Assembly (NCBI RefSeq): GCF_000257645.1
Contig: NZ_AJHJ01000001.1
Location: forward strand, 310,001-374,000
DNA length: 64,000 nt
Direction: 5' to 3'
Origin: Serratia sp. M24T3
Lineage (GTDB): Bacteria; Pseudomonadota; Gammaproteobacteria; Enterobacterales; Enterobacteriaceae
How positions within the stretch are numbered: the first letter of the stretch is position 1; each line of letters begins with the position of its first letter. The position numbers were made by a program, and so were the translations under genes. The notes under the pieces are model-generated. The model was not told where the DNA came from. It did not search any database and was given only the letters and a program-made list of their open reading frames with translations. Positions 28,953 through 37,136 of this stretch are shown here, piece after piece.

Positions 28953-29317
28953 TACGATTGGCCATTTTTCTTAATGTAAGTTTCAACTAATCTCTGACCC
29001 AGCTCTTCTTTATCCATAAAGCCAAAACCCAATACAGTGCAGCCTTCGTTAATTGCCGTCACGCCTTCATCCACTGAACGCATGCCGTGTTTTGCTTTAT
29101 ATTTATATTTATTTTGTGCCGTGATAGCACCCGCGCCGCCGCTGCCGCAGAAAGAGATACCAAAGCTGGCTCCTTCCGCGTTCATCACGTCGCCCAGTTT
29201 CATATCAGCTGCAACGCCAGGAATAACAATGGCTTTCCCGCCCGCGGCTTCCACACCTGCAGCAACTTTCTGGCCTTTACCTAAGCGATCTCCAATTACT
29301 ACGATGACTTGTCCCAT
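28952..29317 (-). CDS. SFCGS-motif glycine-rich protein (DUF2620, YhfU-like)
   Basis: The 121-aa soluble protein has a Rossmann-like start (GQVIVVIGDRLGKGQKVAAG) and the diagnostic GISFCGSGGAGA, with C57. E. coli YhfU belongs to the same family and is also encoded next to a membrane protein (YhfT) and PLP/amidohydrolase-like genes. Its fold and central Cys resemble PTS EIIB domains, but this is only a guess. It probably is the soluble partner of the DUF4310/DUF4311 membrane pair. Confidence 0.75.
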   Translation of the reverse strand: MGQVIVVIGDRLGKGQKVAAGVEAAGGKAIVIPGVAADMKLGDVMNAEGASFGISFCGSGGAGAITAQNKYKYKAKHGMRSVDEGVTAINEGCTVLGFGFMDKEELGQRLVETYIKKNGQS

Positions 29318-29374
29318 TATTTGAATCTCCAGATAAGTTGTTTATTAATTTGTAAGGTTAAAAATAAAAGTCGA

Positions 29375-29695
29375 TCAGTGATTATTGTCTTTCGCCACTT
29401 CAAAATGTACCGAGAGTAAATACGCTTCCTCAATCGGTAAATTTCCTAGCCAATTGACCACCTCTTCGGCCATCTTCATTGACTCTGGCGAAATTTCATC
29501 AAAAAGTTCCTTTTCAACCTCGGGTAAAGGTTCGCCGGTAATTGAGCGTAACACCATCGCTTTTACATGAGAGGTCAACATCTGCTGCTGAACGTCATTA
29601 GTAAATATATTCTCGGCATTCAACATTCGTTGAATATCTGCTAATAACTGCTCGGTTCTTTCTGGCGCATCTTTTAATTCAAGTGCATTATTCAT
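29375..29695 (-). CDS. stand-alone PRD-domain protein
   Basis: The 106-aa protein is a single PTS regulation domain with two candidate phospho-His (SHVKAMVLRS about residue 43-52 and LLSVHFEVAK about 92-101). It has no DNA- or RNA-binding domain. Such EF_0829-type PRD proteins are the first gene of this cluster in other bacteria. It might sense PTS phosphorylation and modulate the transporter or the big PRD regulator. 57 bp separate it from the SFCGS gene. Confidence 0.7.
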   Translation of the reverse strand: MNNALELKDAPERTEQLLADIQRMLNAENIFTNDVQQQMLTSHVKAMVLRSITGEPLPEVEKELFDEISPESMKMAEEVVNWLGNLPIEEAYLLSVHFEVAKDNNH

Positions 29696-29992
29696 AACAA
29701 TCTGCTCTGCCCCTTTTACAGATGCGATCCTATTTTTACTGACAAAATGCGTGCTCTAAAATGATGTTATGGCAATAACCTTTCATCTGTTCTTACCCTA
29801 CTCGCAGGGACAAGACCTGTGTAGACTGTTTTTTTCCAGTTCAAACTGGAAATAGCGGGCATCAAGTAGATCTATTTCTCAAAAATAGAATACCTGAGTT
29901 AGATGAGCTGGCTGGATCGGATTTGGCAGTGTAAATGACTGGAAAATACTGGATGGGAGACGCTGGCCTCCCACCCTAAATCATTTCGTAGG
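29696..29992. other. intergenic region upstream of the PRD-SFCGS operon
   Basis: These 297 bp hold the control region for the minus-strand operon and the 3' flank of cybC. I see no good sigma-70 or sigma-54 promoter. The main feature is a 20-bp palindrome at 29833-29852. Confidence 0.5.
29833..29852. promoter_or_regulatory. candidate operator: 9-bp palindrome
   Basis: TTTCCAGTT-CA-AACTGGAAA is a perfect inverted repeat with a 2-bp centre, 138-157 bp upstream of the first ATG of the operon. No T-run follows as it would in a terminator. It is a likely binding site for the operon's HTH-PRD regulator; this is inferred. Confidence 0.5.
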
Positions 29993-30379
29993 TTATTTGA
30001 ATTTCTTATGGTTTTCGTTGCGAATAGCTTTAAGACCATCGGCCTCTTTCTTGGCATCGGCCATCTTACCGGCATTAGCCAGCTCAGACGCCTTGTCAAT
30101 GTGGCTAATCAGATTATCCAGACCTTTGTGGTAATCCTGAATCTCTGGGCTGTTATCGGGTTTCGAGTCCAGTTTTGGTGGCTTGGATTTTTTGGCATCT
30201 TCCGCCGCGGCTTTCATTTTCGCCAGACCGGCAATAAAGTCGGCTTTATTATCGGTTTTCATGACTTTACTGTAGTTATCGGAAATGGTGTCCATATCCG
30301 TTTCTAAATCTGCCGCCAGCGTCTGTACGCTCCAACCCAGCAGTGCCACTGTAGCTATTGCAATCACATGTTTGTGCAT
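29993..30379 (-). CDS. cybC: soluble cytochrome b562
   Basis: The 128-aa periplasmic four-helix-bundle protein has a signal peptide ending about LAA-D (residue 23). The axial heme ligands of E. coli CybC are Met7 and His102 of the mature form. They are preserved here as M in DLETDMDT and H in RNENHKKFK. The ATG at 30379 has GGAAGG upstream; an in-frame GTG two codons earlier lies on top of the ribosome-binding site. The redox partner is unknown. Confidence 0.9.
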   Translation of the reverse strand: MHKHVIAIATVALLGWSVQTLAADLETDMDTISDNYSKVMKTDNKADFIAGLAKMKAAAEDAKKSKPPKLDSKPDNSPEIQDYHKGLDNLISHIDKASELANAGKMADAKKEADGLKAIRNENHKKFK

Positions 30380-30565
30380 GCTCACCTTCCATTTGTATTT
30401 TTATAGGAAATAACGACATTATTTGTGTGACTATTGCTGTTATTAACATAGATGTAACAGCGGCAAAGTGGCATCAGTTTTTTGTAAAGAATATTCAGAA
30501 CGTGAAGTCGTGCAGAGGGGAGAACAGCGACGAATGGCACGCCGCTGTTTGAAGATCCTGGAAAA

Positions 30566-31906
30566 TTATTCGCCGGCTATTTTCATCTCTGGCAGGATAA
30601 TCGAACCACACTGGATATTGCTGCGGGTTTCAATGTCGCTGCCGATGCTGACCATATTACGCAGCATATCTTTCAGATTACCGGCGATAGTGATTTCACT
30701 TACCGGGTACTGAATCTCACCGTTTTCAACCCAGAAACCGGCTGCGCCACGGGAATAATCTCCAGTAATGCCGCTTACCGCCTGCCCCATCAATTCAGTC
30801 ACCAGCAGGCCTTTATCCAGCTTGCGCAGCATCGCGTTAAAGTCATCACCCTGACCCGCAATGCGCCAGTTATGGATGCCGCCCGCATGACCCGTAGTTT
30901 GCAGACCCAGTTTACGCGCCGAATAAGAGGTCAACAGCCAGGTTTGCAGAACGCCGTCTTCGACGATATTACGACGGTGAGTGCGTACACCTTCACTGTC
31001 GAACGGCGTAGACGCCAGCCCTTGCAGCAAATGCGGATGCTCTTCAACGGTAATCCAGTCTGGCAGAATCTGTTTGCCCAGGCTATCGAGCAGGTAGGAC
31101 GATTTACGGTAAATACTGCCACCGCTAATGGCCCCGACCAGATGACCAAACAGGCCTGTCGCGACTTCGGCTGCAAACATCACCGGTGCTTTCATGGTCG
31201 GCAACTTGCGAGGACTCAAGCGTGACAGGGTGCGGCGTGCGCATTCGGCACCCACCCACTCAGGACTTTTCAAGTCATTGATTGAACGAGCAATGGTATA
31301 AGCGTAATCGCGTTCCATATCGCCGGCCGCTTCTGCAATGACCGATGCCGAAAGCGAATGGCGCGTCGAGCAGTAGCTTTGTAGCATCCCGTGACTGTTG
31401 CCAAATACGCGAAGACCATAGTGACTGTTAAAGCTGCCGCCTTCGGTGTTAGTGATGCGTTTATCCGCAGCCAAAGCCGCTTGTTCAGCGCGTGCGGCCA
31501 GCTCAATCCCGCGATCGGCGTCCAGTTCGGTAGGATGGAAAAGGTCGAGATCCGGTGCTTCGAAAGCCAGCAGCTCTTTATCGGCCACGCCTGCAAAAGG
31601 ATCTGGAGAGGTGTAGCGTGCGATATCCAGCGCCGCCTGCACGGTACGTGCGATAGCATCGGGGCTCAAATCGGTCGAGGACGCGCTGCCCTTGCGCTGC
31701 TGATAATAGACAGTAATGCCCAGTGCACCATCGCTATTGAATTCAACGTTTTCAACTTCGCCAAAACGGGTGCTAATCCCGATACCGGTAGTTTTACTGA
31801 CCGCCACTTCCGCACCGTCAGAACCGGCTTTCGCTAACTCCAGGGCCTGCGCTACGGCCTGTTCCAGCGTTTTACGTTGCTCTGCCACTTGAGTGGTTAC
31901 GTTCAT
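30566..31906 (-). CDS. pmbA: metalloprotease subunit TldE (PmbA)
   Basis: TldE forms the TldD/TldE heterodimeric protease. It trims leader peptides (microcin B17) and degrades the CcdA antitoxin. The 446-aa protein aligns throughout with E. coli PmbA ([39 protein letters not shown]). TldE lacks the zinc-binding HExxxH, which is in TldD (encoded at 41790-43235). Start ATG 31906. Confidence 0.96.
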   Translation of the reverse strand: MNVTTQVAEQRKTLEQAVAQALELAKAGSDGAEVAVSKTTGIGISTRFGEVENVEFNSDGALGITVYYQQRKGSASSTDLSPDAIARTVQAALDIARYTSPDPFAGVADKELLAFEAPDLDLFHPTELDADRGIELAARAEQAALAADKRITNTEGGSFNSHYGLRVFGNSHGMLQSYCSTRHSLSASVIAEAAGDMERDYAYTIARSINDLKSPEWVGAECARRTLSRLSPRKLPTMKAPVMFAAEVATGLFGHLVGAISGGSIYRKSSYLLDSLGKQILPDWITVEEHPHLLQGLASTPFDSEGVRTHRRNIVEDGVLQTWLLTSYSARKLGLQTTGHAGGIHNWRIAGQGDDFNAMLRKLDKGLLVTELMGQAVSGITGDYSRGAAGFWVENGEIQYPVSEITIAGNLKDMLRNMVSIGSDIETRSNIQCGSIILPEMKIAGE

Positions 31907-32067
31907 CAGCCCGCCCTTCTTTTGAATAAGGTTTTAAGTAAAAAGTTGGAGTTAATTAGTTCCATATTCTTCAGAGTCTAACAGAGACTTAGTACAATTT
32001 CGCATTCCGGCTGGGTCTTTTGTTGCCAACCGTGCGATAATGCGGCCAAGAATTTTAAGGATCCATA

Positions 32068-32616
32068 ATGACTAAGAAAATAGAAGACTGGCTCGACGAT
32101 GTTCCTGAAGAGGACAACGAAGAAGATGAAGAGATCATCTGGGTCAGCAAAAGTGAAATTAAACGCGATGCCGAAGCACTGAAAGATCTCGGTGCCGAGA
32201 TGGTTGATCTGGGTAAAAACTCACTCGACAAACTGCCACTTGATGAAGATCTGCGCGCAGCGATTGATTTAGCTCAGAAAATTAAAAAAGAAGGCCGCCG
32301 TCGTCAGCTGCAACTTATCGGTAAAATGCTGCGTTCGCGCGACATAGACCCGATTCAGACTGCGCTCGACAAGCTTAAAAACCGCCACAACCAACAGGTT
32401 TCGCTGTTCCACAAGCTTGAAGTACTGCGTGACCGTCTGGTTGAAGAAGGCGACGATGTGATCCCGACCGTTCTGGATCTCTATCCTGAAGCCGACCGCC
32501 AACAGCTGCGTGCTCTGGTGCGTAACGCGCAAAAAGAGAAAGCTGCGAACAAGCCACCCAAGGCTTATCGCCAGATCTTCCAGTATCTTCGTGAGCTTGC
32601 CGAAGCCCGGGACTAA
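32068..32616 (+). CDS. darP: ribosome assembly factor DarP (YjgA)
   Basis: This 182-aa acidic-to-basic protein associates with late 50S precursors and promotes peptidyl-transferase-centre maturation. It aligns with E. coli YjgA. The N-terminus is acidic ([16 protein letters not shown]), the middle region [17 protein letters not shown] is conserved, and the end [14 protein letters not shown] is conserved. It is divergent from pmbA and ends exactly at a palindromic repeat element. Confidence 0.95.
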   Translation: MTKKIEDWLDDVPEEDNEEDEEIIWVSKSEIKRDAEALKDLGAEMVDLGKNSLDKLPLDEDLRAAIDLAQKIKKEGRRRQLQLIGKMLRSRDIDPIQTALDKLKNRHNQQVSLFHKLEVLRDRLVEEGDDVIPTVLDLYPEADRQQLRALVRNAQKEKAANKPPKAYRQIFQYLRELAEARD

Positions 32617-32835
32617 CCTGCGTTATTGAAGCTGTAGCTGTGTTGGCCGCGCTCACTCACCCGAATCACTGACCTGTGTCAGCTCATCGGGATTCGTTTG
32701 CTTGCCGCCTTGCTACAGCGTCAATTACTGGGTTATTCCATTGGATGACTAAATGATTGAATAATGGTTAGTTTCTGAAAAATCATAGTTCAACATTCAG
32801 GTACGCTAACACAGCTACAGCTTCAATTACGCAGG
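32617..32835. repeat. 219-bp palindromic repeat element with 30-bp terminal inverted repeats
   Basis: The left arm 32617-32646 and the reverse complement of the right arm 32806-32835 agree at 28 of 30 positions. The interior holds a hairpin core: CCCGA (32660-32664) pairs with TCGGG (32687-32691), and CTGAC (32669-32673) with GTCAG (32678-32682) around loop CTGT. The core matches the repeats at 41562-41787. It starts one base after the darP stop codon and runs 13 bp into the barstar gene. Likely a non-autonomous (MITE-like) or REP-like unit doubling as a bidirectional terminator. Confidence 0.85.
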
Positions 32836-33101
32836 GGAAAAAGATTGAAGGTGAAGGCACCGTCTAACTCCTCCTCCGCCTCTTCAAACAACAGCACCAG
32901 TGAACCGAACTTGCGTTTACGGGCAGCATTCAGATTTGTGAAATCAATTTCGACCGGCAGCTCAATGCTACCTGTAACCTCATCCCATAAGGCATCAAGA
33001 TTGGCACCGAAATGATCGCCGATACCGAACTGGCGGGCAAAATCGGCATAGAAGGCTGCCAAGTCGGGGATATGATTGAAATCGAAGACCACTTTTTTCA
33101 T
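32823..33101 (-). CDS. barstar-family ribonuclease inhibitor (YhcO-like)
   Basis: The 92-aa protein has the barstar fold signature: FDFNHIPDLAAFYADFARQFG, NLDALWDEVTG (the 'LDALWD' helix that plugs barnase) and LVLLFEEAEEELDG. It is the cytoplasmic immunity partner of the RNase encoded 5 bp upstream. Its last residues (LFPLRN, where E. coli YhcO as I recall it ends in VRH) and its stop codon lie within the right arm of the palindromic repeat element. Confidence 0.88.
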   Translation of the reverse strand: MKKVVFDFNHIPDLAAFYADFARQFGIGDHFGANLDALWDEVTGSIELPVEIDFTNLNAARKRKFGSLVLLFEEAEEELDGAFTFNLFPLRN

Positions 33102-33106
33102 TTGAT

Positions 33107-33553
33107 TTACTCCACCCGCACAACATTCTTGTAGTGATCGCGACTGACATAAATCAGGCCATCATTGGCAAATAATATGCGATCGGCACCGCGTCGTCCG
33201 CAGTGATAATTAATATCCGCTTCACGCCAAACTCGACCGGGCGCAGACGGCAGCGTTTTCTCGCGATTGGAGAAACGATCGCCACCGATTGCCTTGCCCG
33301 GCAATACCTGACAAAGATTGCCGGATCGCGCGTCCCATCCAGCCTGGCGTGCCTGTTTCTTGGTGACAAAATAGTCTGGTAGACGGTGATTCTGCTGCAA
33401 ATAGCTGACCACGGTATTCTCCGCCGTCAGCGATTCAATATTCCCTTGCGCAGGATGGAAAAAACTCATTTTCGCCGATGCACTGCCGCAGAACATGACC
33501 AGCAGCCCCGCCAATAGCAAATGAGCCCGAACCCACGTGTTTACTGCTCTCAT
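33107..33553 (-). CDS. exported barnase-family guanyl-specific ribonuclease
   Basis: The 148-aa protein has a signal peptide ending near ASA-K (about residue 28). The barnase domain preserves the residues needed for RNA cleavage: E111 (WREADINY), R125 (ADRILF) and H140 (SRDHY). The barnase segments LPDYFVTKKQA, GNLCQVLPGKAIGGDRFSNRE are clear. C81 and C118 could form a disulfide after export. An ATG at 33553 follows AGGTGA; an in-frame GTG two codons earlier is less likely. It is translated just before barstar. Confidence 0.88.
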   Translation of the reverse strand: MRAVNTWVRAHLLLAGLLVMFCGSASAKMSFFHPAQGNIESLTAENTVVSYLQQNHRLPDYFVTKKQARQAGWDARSGNLCQVLPGKAIGGDRFSNREKTLPSAPGRVWREADINYHCGRRGADRILFANDGLIYVSRDHYKNVVRVE

Positions 33554-33585
33554 TGTCACCTACTTTCTAAATTAAACCATTTACG

Positions 33586-35046
33586 TTACAGATTACCCAG
33601 ATGCAGAGTTTTAACCTGTAAATACTCTTCCAGCCCCAACACTGAACCTTCACGGCCCAGCCCGGACTCTTTCACCCCGCCAAACGGGGCCACTTCCGTT
33701 GAAAGAGAGCATTCGTTAATGCCGATCATGCCGCTCTCGATGGCTTCGGCAACGCGGAACACTCGCTGGAGGTTTTGCGAATAGAAATATGCGGCCAGAC
33801 CAAACTCGGTATTGTTGGCTCGCTCAATCACTTCTTCCTCCGTTTTGAAACGGAAACAGGCAGCCAGCGGGCCAAAGGTCTCTTCGGCGGCGACTTTCAT
33901 CTGGTCATTGGCGAGGCCAATCACCGTAGGTTGGAAAAAATTCCCCCCCAGCTTGTGACGTTCGCCACCCACCAGCAGTTTTCCGCCGTGTTCTAGAGCA
34001 TCTTTAACGTGTTCTTCGACCTTTTCAAGACCTTTAATATTAATTAACGGACCGACGATAACTCCTTCGTCCATGCCATTACCTACTTTAAGTTTGCCAA
34101 CTTCCTCGGCCAGACGACTGACAAAGGTGTCATAGATACCGTCCTGCACGTAAATTCGGTTAATCGAGACACAAACCTGGCCGGAATTACGGAATTTACA
34201 GGCTAGGACGCCTTCCAGTGCGGCATCAATATCGGCATCGTCAAAGACGATATAAGGAGCATTGCCGCCCAGCTCCATCGACACTTTTTTCATGGTGTCG
34301 GCGCTGTTACGCACCAGGGTTTTACCTACCGCAGTCGAGCCTGTGAAAGAAATTTTGCGCACCGCGCTACTGGCCATAATGGCGTCACTGATGGCTGAAG
34401 TGTCTCCGGCAACACCATTGAGCACGCCGTCCGGCACGCCTGCCTGCTTAGCCAGCTCCAGCAGAGCAAAGGCTGACAGCGGCGTATTGTTGGCCGGTTT
34501 GATTAATCCGGTACAACCGGCGGCCAATGCAGGGCCAAGCTTACGAGTCAGCATCGCCAGCGGGAAATTCCACGGCGTGATAGCCGCTACAACCCCAACC
34601 GGCTCGCGAGTTGCCAGAATCCGGGATCCTGCTTTTACCGGCGGGATGATTTCACCGTTGGCGCGTTTTGCCTCCTCGCCAAACCATTGCAGGAAGCTCG
34701 CGGCGTATTCGACTTCACCCAGCGCTTCCTTCAGTGGCTTGCCTTGCTCGGCAACCATCAGTTCGCCGAGAAACTGTTTATTCTCCAGCATCAGTTGATA
34801 CCAGCGATTGAGGATCTCGGAACGCTGTTTTCCCGTTTTTTTACGCCAGGCCGGGAATGCGTCGCTGGCCGCCTTAATCGCCGCTTCAGTTTCGGCTTTG
34901 CCCGCCCGCGCGACTTTCGCGACAACTTCACCCGTTGCAGGGTTGTCGACATCGAAAGTTTCACTGGCAGTTTTCCACTGGCCAGCAACAAAATAGCCAG
35001 TTTTAAACAAATTGTGTTCGGAAATTTTCTTCTGTTGAGCAGACAT
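33586..35046 (-). CDS. aldehyde dehydrogenase, succinate-semialdehyde dehydrogenase-like
   Basis: The 486-aa NAD(P)-dependent aldehyde dehydrogenase has N160 (TPWNFP), E258 (MELGGNAPYI) and nucleophile C292 (NSGQVCVSINR). Similarity by eye is closest to GabD-type succinate-semialdehyde dehydrogenases (E. coli GabD has 482 aa). The cysteine context NSGQVCVS differs from GabD's NAGQTCVC, so another aldehyde is possible. ATG 35046 (MSAQQKKISE) has AGGAGAA 11 bp upstream. The RNase gene follows on the same strand and a permease gene is divergent. Confidence 0.8.
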   Translation of the reverse strand: MSAQQKKISEHNLFKTGYFVAGQWKTASETFDVDNPATGEVVAKVARAGKAETEAAIKAASDAFPAWRKKTGKQRSEILNRWYQLMLENKQFLGELMVAEQGKPLKEALGEVEYAASFLQWFGEEAKRANGEIIPPVKAGSRILATREPVGVVAAITPWNFPLAMLTRKLGPALAAGCTGLIKPANNTPLSAFALLELAKQAGVPDGVLNGVAGDTSAISDAIMASSAVRKISFTGSTAVGKTLVRNSADTMKKVSMELGGNAPYIVFDDADIDAALEGVLACKFRNSGQVCVSINRIYVQDGIYDTFVSRLAEEVGKLKVGNGMDEGVIVGPLINIKGLEKVEEHVKDALEHGGKLLVGGERHKLGGNFFQPTVIGLANDQMKVAAEETFGPLAACFRFKTEEEVIERANNTEFGLAAYFYSQNLQRVFRVAEAIESGMIGINECSLSTEVAPFGGVKESGLGREGSVLGLEEYLQVKTLHLGNL

Positions 35047-35398
35047 AATGAGTGTTTCTCCTGAACGAGGGCCGTCGGTTTCTGGCCGTAAAACCAAAGA
35101 TAATTAATGATTAAGTATAGTCATTAAAACCCTCACTGTAGGCGTATCTACTCAGCGCACTGTGCTTTTCAGAAAGCTTAACCCCAGTCTTTCATGCTAC
35201 TTTTTAACCAATTTCTGCTATATCCCCCATCGCTTGCCGGAGTCCTTGCGCACTATTTCGGTGCAATGCGGCTTATAAATAGCACGCAAATAATGCGAAT
35301 AACCTCTATATGCAGGCTATTAGTACAATTCTATCGGCTGTTTAACAGTCTGGCACGGTTCCTGCTCATTAGTTTTATGCATCAAAAAGGGATGGTTG
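35047..35398. other. divergent intergenic region aldehyde dehydrogenase / APC permease
   Basis: About 350 bp, AT-rich, must hold promoters for both genes. No clear operator, repeat or RNA was seen. AAGGGA (35386-35391) is the permease ribosome-binding site. Confidence 0.4.
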
Positions 35399-37069
35399 AT
35401 GTTTCTTAAAACGTTAACAGAGATGGTTTCTGTCATTCATCAAATTCTATACCCTAAAGAGGACCGCTATGACTCAGGGGACATTGAAAAAAAATTAGGC
35501 CTGGTGGATCTTACCCTATTGGGTGTGGGTTCAATGATTGGCTCAGGGTGGCTCTACGCGGCACTGACAAGTTCTGGGTATGCAGGAGGTTTAACCGGTT
35601 GGGCGTGGTTACTTGGCGCCGTAATGGTGTTGTTGATTGGTTTGGTGTTTGCTGAACTCGCTGCGGCAATTCCTCGCGCTGGCGGCTTTGTGCGTTATCC
35701 GCAGTACACTCACGGCAACGTGGTGGGATTTGTTATCGGCGTCAGCTCGCTGCTGGCCTACACCTCCACAGCAGGGGTTGAGGTTGAGGCTGTGCGTCAG
35801 TACGCAATGTACTGGTGGCCGGCGTTGGGTAACACCGACAGCAGCCCGACGACTCTCGGTTTCATTATGCAGATTCTCCTGCTGGTAGGCTTTTTCCTGC
35901 TGAACTACTGGAGCGTCAAGTTCTTTGGCCGTATCAATACCATCATTACTACCTTCAAATTTATCGTTCCGGTAATGGTGATCATCACGCTGTTTGGTTA
36001 CTACCACGGCGCTAACCTTGAGGTTCCCGGCACCAATCCTGGCGGCGCGCACGGCGTATTCTCTTCTCTGACCGGCGCAGGCATCGTGTTTGCCTACCTC
36101 GGATTCCGTCAGGCCGTGGACTTTGCCAGCGAGGCGAAAAATCCGCAGCGCAACATTCCTATTGCTATCGTTTTGGCAATCGCCATCAGCTTTGTGGTTT
36201 ATATCCTGCTGCAATTTGCGTTCATGGGCGCGGTGCCAACCGACCTGCTGAGCACGCACGGCTGGGTTGGCCTGAAAAGCGTCTTCCAGTCTCCTTATGC
36301 CGATCTGGCACGCAGTCTGGGCATTACCTGGTTGATTAACCTGATCTTGATCGATGCGGTCATCTCTCCAGCAGGTACCGGTAACATTTATCTCGCGGGT
36401 GCTTCGCGCGTGCTGTTTGCCTGGGCGAAGAATGGACACCTGTTCAACATCTTTGCAAAAGTTGATCCTAAGTCCGGCGTTCCGCGCGGTGCGCTGTGGC
36501 TGTCGCTGGTTCTGGCCATTGCCTGGACTCTGCCTTCCGAGTTCCAGGTTTGGGGTGGACTGATTGGTGCGGTAACGTCGGCAACGGTGTTTACCTATTT
36601 GCCGGGTCCGGTCAATGCTGGCGTGCTGCGCGCTCGTCTGCCAGGTCTGAAACGTCCGTTCAAACTGCCGGTCTTTGGCCTGATCAGCCCATTGGCGTTC
36701 ATCGCCAGTAGTCTGCTGATTTACTGGAGCGGCTGGTCAGTGAACATTCTGTTGATCCCGATTCTGCTGATTGCCTGGGTTGCTTACGTAGTGTTCGGCA
36801 AAAAAGATGAGAACTTCGGACGCGATGTTAAGAGCTCAATCTGGCTGCTGGTGTACTACCTGGTAGTGCTGGTGCTGTCTTATCTGGGCACATACGGCGG
36901 TATCAACGCGATTTCCAGCCCGATGGATATGGTGCTGCTGATCATAGTAACGCTGGTCTGCTACTACTGGGGCGTTGCTTCAGGTCATGAAACGCTGGTG
37001 ATTCCGCACGATGAAGATGAACCAGAGGATGATGTCACTCCGGTGAAGGTAAAGTCTGCCTATCAGTAA
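35399..37069 (+). CDS. APC-superfamily amino-acid permease
   Basis: The 556-aa protein has 12-14 membrane segments. The APC motif LTLLGVGSMIGSGWLYAA is in TM1 (about residues 37-55). A Glu/Asp-rich tail follows (DEDEPEDD, near the C-terminus). It resembles amino-acid:proton symporters such as B. subtilis YveA and Gram-negative aspartate permeases. The substrate is not certain. ATG 35399 follows AAGGGA; a TTG three bases earlier is in frame. The divergent aldehyde dehydrogenase suggests use of an amino acid or amine yielding a semialdehyde. Ends at a clear terminator. Confidence 0.78.
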   Translation: MFLKTLTEMVSVIHQILYPKEDRYDSGDIEKKLGLVDLTLLGVGSMIGSGWLYAALTSSGYAGGLTGWAWLLGAVMVLLIGLVFAELAAAIPRAGGFVRYPQYTHGNVVGFVIGVSSLLAYTSTAGVEVEAVRQYAMYWWPALGNTDSSPTTLGFIMQILLLVGFFLLNYWSVKFFGRINTIITTFKFIVPVMVIITLFGYYHGANLEVPGTNPGGAHGVFSSLTGAGIVFAYLGFRQAVDFASEAKNPQRNIPIAIVLAIAISFVVYILLQFAFMGAVPTDLLSTHGWVGLKSVFQSPYADLARSLGITWLINLILIDAVISPAGTGNIYLAGASRVLFAWAKNGHLFNIFAKVDPKSGVPRGALWLSLVLAIAWTLPSEFQVWGGLIGAVTSATVFTYLPGPVNAGVLRARLPGLKRPFKLPVFGLISPLAFIASSLLIYWSGWSVNILLIPILLIAWVAYVVFGKKDENFGRDVKSSIWLLVYYLVVLVLSYLGTYGGINAISSPMDMVLLIIVTLVCYYWGVASGHETLVIPHDEDEPEDDVTPVKVKSAYQ

Positions 37070-37083
37070 TCATCAAGTAAAAG

Positions 37084-37117
37084 AAAAGGCTGACACCGCG
37101 AGGAGTCAGCCTTTTTT
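37084..37117. terminator. bidirectional Rho-independent terminator
   Basis: AAAAGGCTGAC (37084-37094) pairs with GTCAGCCTTTT (37105-37115) with T-runs at both ends. It serves the APC permease gene (plus) and aaeB (minus, stop at 37137). Confidence 0.9.
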
Positions 37118-37136
37118 ATTGGTCGCTGTTCAGTGA

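Noticed and set aside
20935-29695. Operon considered as a classical mannose-type PTS
   Set aside because: No protein resembles EIIC or EIID, and the small soluble proteins do not carry recognised EIIA or EIIB mannose motifs; only regulator domains are PTS-like.
29770-29785. Possible sigma-54 promoter for the PRD-SFCGS operon (TGGCAATAACCTTTCA)
   Set aside because: It lies on the plus strand, opposite to the operon, and lacks the invariant GC at -12.
29833-29852. Palindrome considered as an intrinsic terminator of cybC
   Set aside because: It is 140 bp past the cybC stop codon and no T-run follows the stem on the minus strand.
32617-32835. Element considered as a full insertion sequence
   Set aside because: 219 bp between and including the inverted repeats is too short for a transposase and has no ORF; no target duplication could be seen.
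35609-36439. 276-codon antisense frame over the APC permease gene
   Set aside because: Composition is that of a reverse-frame shadow and it lies wholly inside a conserved gene.
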